This document shows, piece by piece, positions 62,620 through 64,000 of a DNA stretch of 64,000 nucleotides (position 1 is its first letter; each line of letters begins with the position of its first letter). The notes under the pieces are model-generated. The model saw only the letters and a program-made list of their open reading frames with translations. It did no database searches and was not told the DNA's origin. The DNA is from Zoogloeaceae bacterium (GTDB lineage: Bacteria; Pseudomonadota; Gammaproteobacteria; Burkholderiales; Rhodocyclaceae): contig JACKMC010000002.1 of NCBI GenBank assembly GCA_024235595.1, positions 363,227-427,226 on the forward strand, written 5' to 3'. A program made the translations under genes and the position numbers.

Positions 62620-63825
62620 ATGACCGAAATCGCCGACGCGCTGAGTCTTATCAAGCGCGGTTCAGAAGAGTTGCTGCTTGAGTCCGAGATGCTGGAAAAG
62701 TTGGCGGCGGGGAGGCCACTGCGCGTAAAGGCAGGCTTCGATCCGACCGCGCCAGACCTCCATCTTGGCCATACCGTATTGATCAACAAGCTGCGACATT
62801 TCCAGGATCTCGGCCATCACGTGATGTTTCTTATTGGCGACTTCACCGGTCTTATAGGAGACCCGTCAGGAAAGAACGCCACCCGGCCCCCGTTGTCGCG
62901 TGAGCAGATCCTCGAGAACGCGAGAACCTATCAGGAGCAGATATTCAAGATTCTGGATCCGGACAGGACCGAAATCTGCTTCAACTCCGTGTGGATGGAT
63001 GGCGTGGGTGCCGCAGGGATGATCCGCCTCGCAGCTCAGCAAACTGTGGCAAGAATGCTCGAGCGGGATGACTTTGCAAAGCGTTATGCAGGTGGTCAAC
63101 CAATCGCGATTCACGAGTTTCTCTATCCGCTTTGCCAAGGCTACGATTCCGTTGCGATGAAGGCCGATGTCGAACTCGGCGGCACCGACCAGAGGTTCAA
63201 CCTGTTGATGGGCCGCGAGTTACAGAAGCACCATGGCCAGAAGCCCCAGTGCGTCCTGATGATGCCGTTGCTGGAGGGCCTGGACGGCGTAAACAAGATG
63301 TCCAAGTCTCTCGGTAACTATATCGGCATCGATGAGCCGGCGTTCGAGATCTTTGGCAAGGTCATGTCGATCTCCGATGACTTGATGTGGCGCTACTATG
63401 AGCTGCTCTCCTTCAAGTCGAGCAACGAGATCGCGACGCTGAAGCAGAGCGTGTCACAGGGTGCGAATCCGCGAGACGTCAAGCTTCTGTTAGCCCAGGA
63501 ACTCGTTGCAAGATTCCACGGTGTGGCTGCGGGCGAAGAGGCGATCCGCGACTTTCTTGCTCGCTTCCAAAAAGGCTCCATGCCGGACGAGATGCCAGAG
63601 TTTGTTTTTCCTGTTGTCGGTGCCGGGTTCCCTCTGCCCGTCTTGCTGAAGCAGACCGGGCTCACTGGCAGTACCTCCGAGGCGTTACGGATGATTGATC
63701 AGGGTGGGGTTCGAGTGAACGCCGAAAAGGTGGTCGACAGAGATCTGTTGCTCAAGGCTGGTGAGCCGTTCGTGCTGCAGGTAGGCAAGCGCAAATTTGC
63801 ACGAGTCGTACTTACGCCGGCCTGA
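62620..63825 (+). CDS. tyrS: tyrosyl-tRNA synthetase
   Basis: A 401-aa class I aminoacyl-tRNA synthetase. The HIGH-type motif is HLGH in DPTAPDLHLGHTVL (near 50), the KMSKS motif is intact near 230, and a C-terminal S4 RNA-binding domain covers about 335-400. The ATG at 62620 has GGAGAAAAG upstream; the frame is open far upstream as a shadow of the M23 gene. Codon use is less G+C-biased than the neighbours. It is divergent from the M23 peptidase, a neighbourhood I recall as common in betaproteobacteria. Confidence 0.96.
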   Translation: MTEIADALSLIKRGSEELLLESEMLEKLAAGRPLRVKAGFDPTAPDLHLGHTVLINKLRHFQDLGHHVMFLIGDFTGLIGDPSGKNATRPPLSREQILENARTYQEQIFKILDPDRTEICFNSVWMDGVGAAGMIRLAAQQTVARMLERDDFAKRYAGGQPIAIHEFLYPLCQGYDSVAMKADVELGGTDQRFNLLMGRELQKHHGQKPQCVLMMPLLEGLDGVNKMSKSLGNYIGIDEPAFEIFGKVMSISDDLMWRYYELLSFKSSNEIATLKQSVSQGANPRDVKLLLAQELVARFHGVAAGEEAIRDFLARFQKGSMPDEMPEFVFPVVGAGFPLPVLLKQTGLTGSTSEALRMIDQGGVRVNAEKVVDRDLLLKAGEPFVLQVGKRKFARVVLTPA

Positions 63826-64000
63826 GCGCTGCGGCAAGGCGGGTCGGGTTCGGGGCGGTGGCCAGTCAGTCAGCTGCGGGTCGCAACGGTCGAGCCGTGA
63901 AGTCAGCGGTTCCGCCCTTGATATCTGCGCTCCCACAGCCACGCACCTGGCGGTTCTCCGGCCTTGGGCGCTGTCCTTCTGCACCGCGGCTGCTTTTTTT
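63826..64000. other. downstream of tyrS, no gene recognised
   Basis: The last 175 bases show no gene. They end in GCGGCTGC followed by a run of T at 63993-64000, which could be the end of a terminator that continues past the window. Confidence 0.3.

Noticed and set aside
63685..63984. 99-codon minus-strand frame at the window end
   Set aside because: It overlaps the 3' end of tyrS antisense and has no recognisable features.

Overview
The window is G+C-rich (about two thirds G+C by eye), densely packed chromosomal DNA. It looks like a betaproteobacterium, most likely of the Rhodocyclales (Azoarcus/Thauera-like). The evidence is the coq7-type ubiquinone hydroxylase, rplM-rpsI followed by erpA, an M23 peptidase next to tyrS, proS divergent from rppH, and many DMT, Lrp and ModE proteins. 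The taxonomy is inference; no rRNA or tRNA gene was recognised.

Layout. 1-9.3 kb is mixed: the end of an EamA exporter, a secreted dienelactone-hydrolase-like protein, a 1173-aa single-chain MmeI-like restriction-modification enzyme (2042-5563) whose specificity region is clearly lower in G+C, a methyltransferase, a LysR regulator divergent from a small DUF1127 protein, and an overlapping DUF1326/DUF2182 pair. 9.8-12.5 kb is an assimilatory-type nitrate reductase.

12.7-27.9 kb is a purine acquisition and degradation island. A GntR regulator is divergent from xdhABC (xanthine dehydrogenase and its maturation factor). These are followed by a BMP-type ABC importer (ATPase, two permeases, Tat-exported binding protein), guanine deaminase, an HD-GYP c-di-GMP phosphodiesterase on the opposite strand, and an 8-oxoguanine-deaminase-like amidohydrolase. 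Together they would import purine bases or nucleosides, deaminate guanine (and perhaps 8-oxoguanine) and oxidise xanthine to urate. No urate-degrading gene is visible here.

28-37.5 kb holds small functions: a DMT exporter, a cyclophilin-like protein, a DUF2249 protein with a Gly/Cys tail, a CBS protein, SixA, an acyltransferase, a CYTH-CHAD protein, MoaC, a BepA-like protease, TusA and a cupin. 37.6-41.7 kb is molybdate uptake: modE-modA-(small ORF)-modB-modC with a near-canonical ModE operator, and, across that operator, the wreck of a tandem molbindin gene. Nitrate reductase, xanthine dehydrogenase, MoaC and ModABCE make molybdenum a recurring theme of the window.

42.5-54 kb carries a transglutaminase-like protein, a DMT/Lrp divergent pair, a radical SAM protein, a cytochrome b561 with a small periplasmic partner, an amino-acid-type binding protein, and a 1194-aa indolepyruvate ferredoxin oxidoreductase divergent from an Lrp regulator, with two palindromes in their shared intergenic region. 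52.5-64 kb is largely housekeeping: an anchored metalloprotease, a lytic transglycosylase, proS, rppH, a CBS protein, a rubrerythrin remnant, a CNP1-like protein, coq7, an OsmC protein, rplM-rpsI, erpA, an M23 peptidase and tyrS.

No CRISPR array, insertion sequence, prophage or attachment site was seen. I found no convincing wholly new system. The points most worth a second look are the TRD composition break, the decayed molbindin beside a conserved ModE box, the purine island with embedded HD-GYP, the DUF1326/DUF2182 pair, the small ORF coupled between modA and modB, and the operator-like palindromes.
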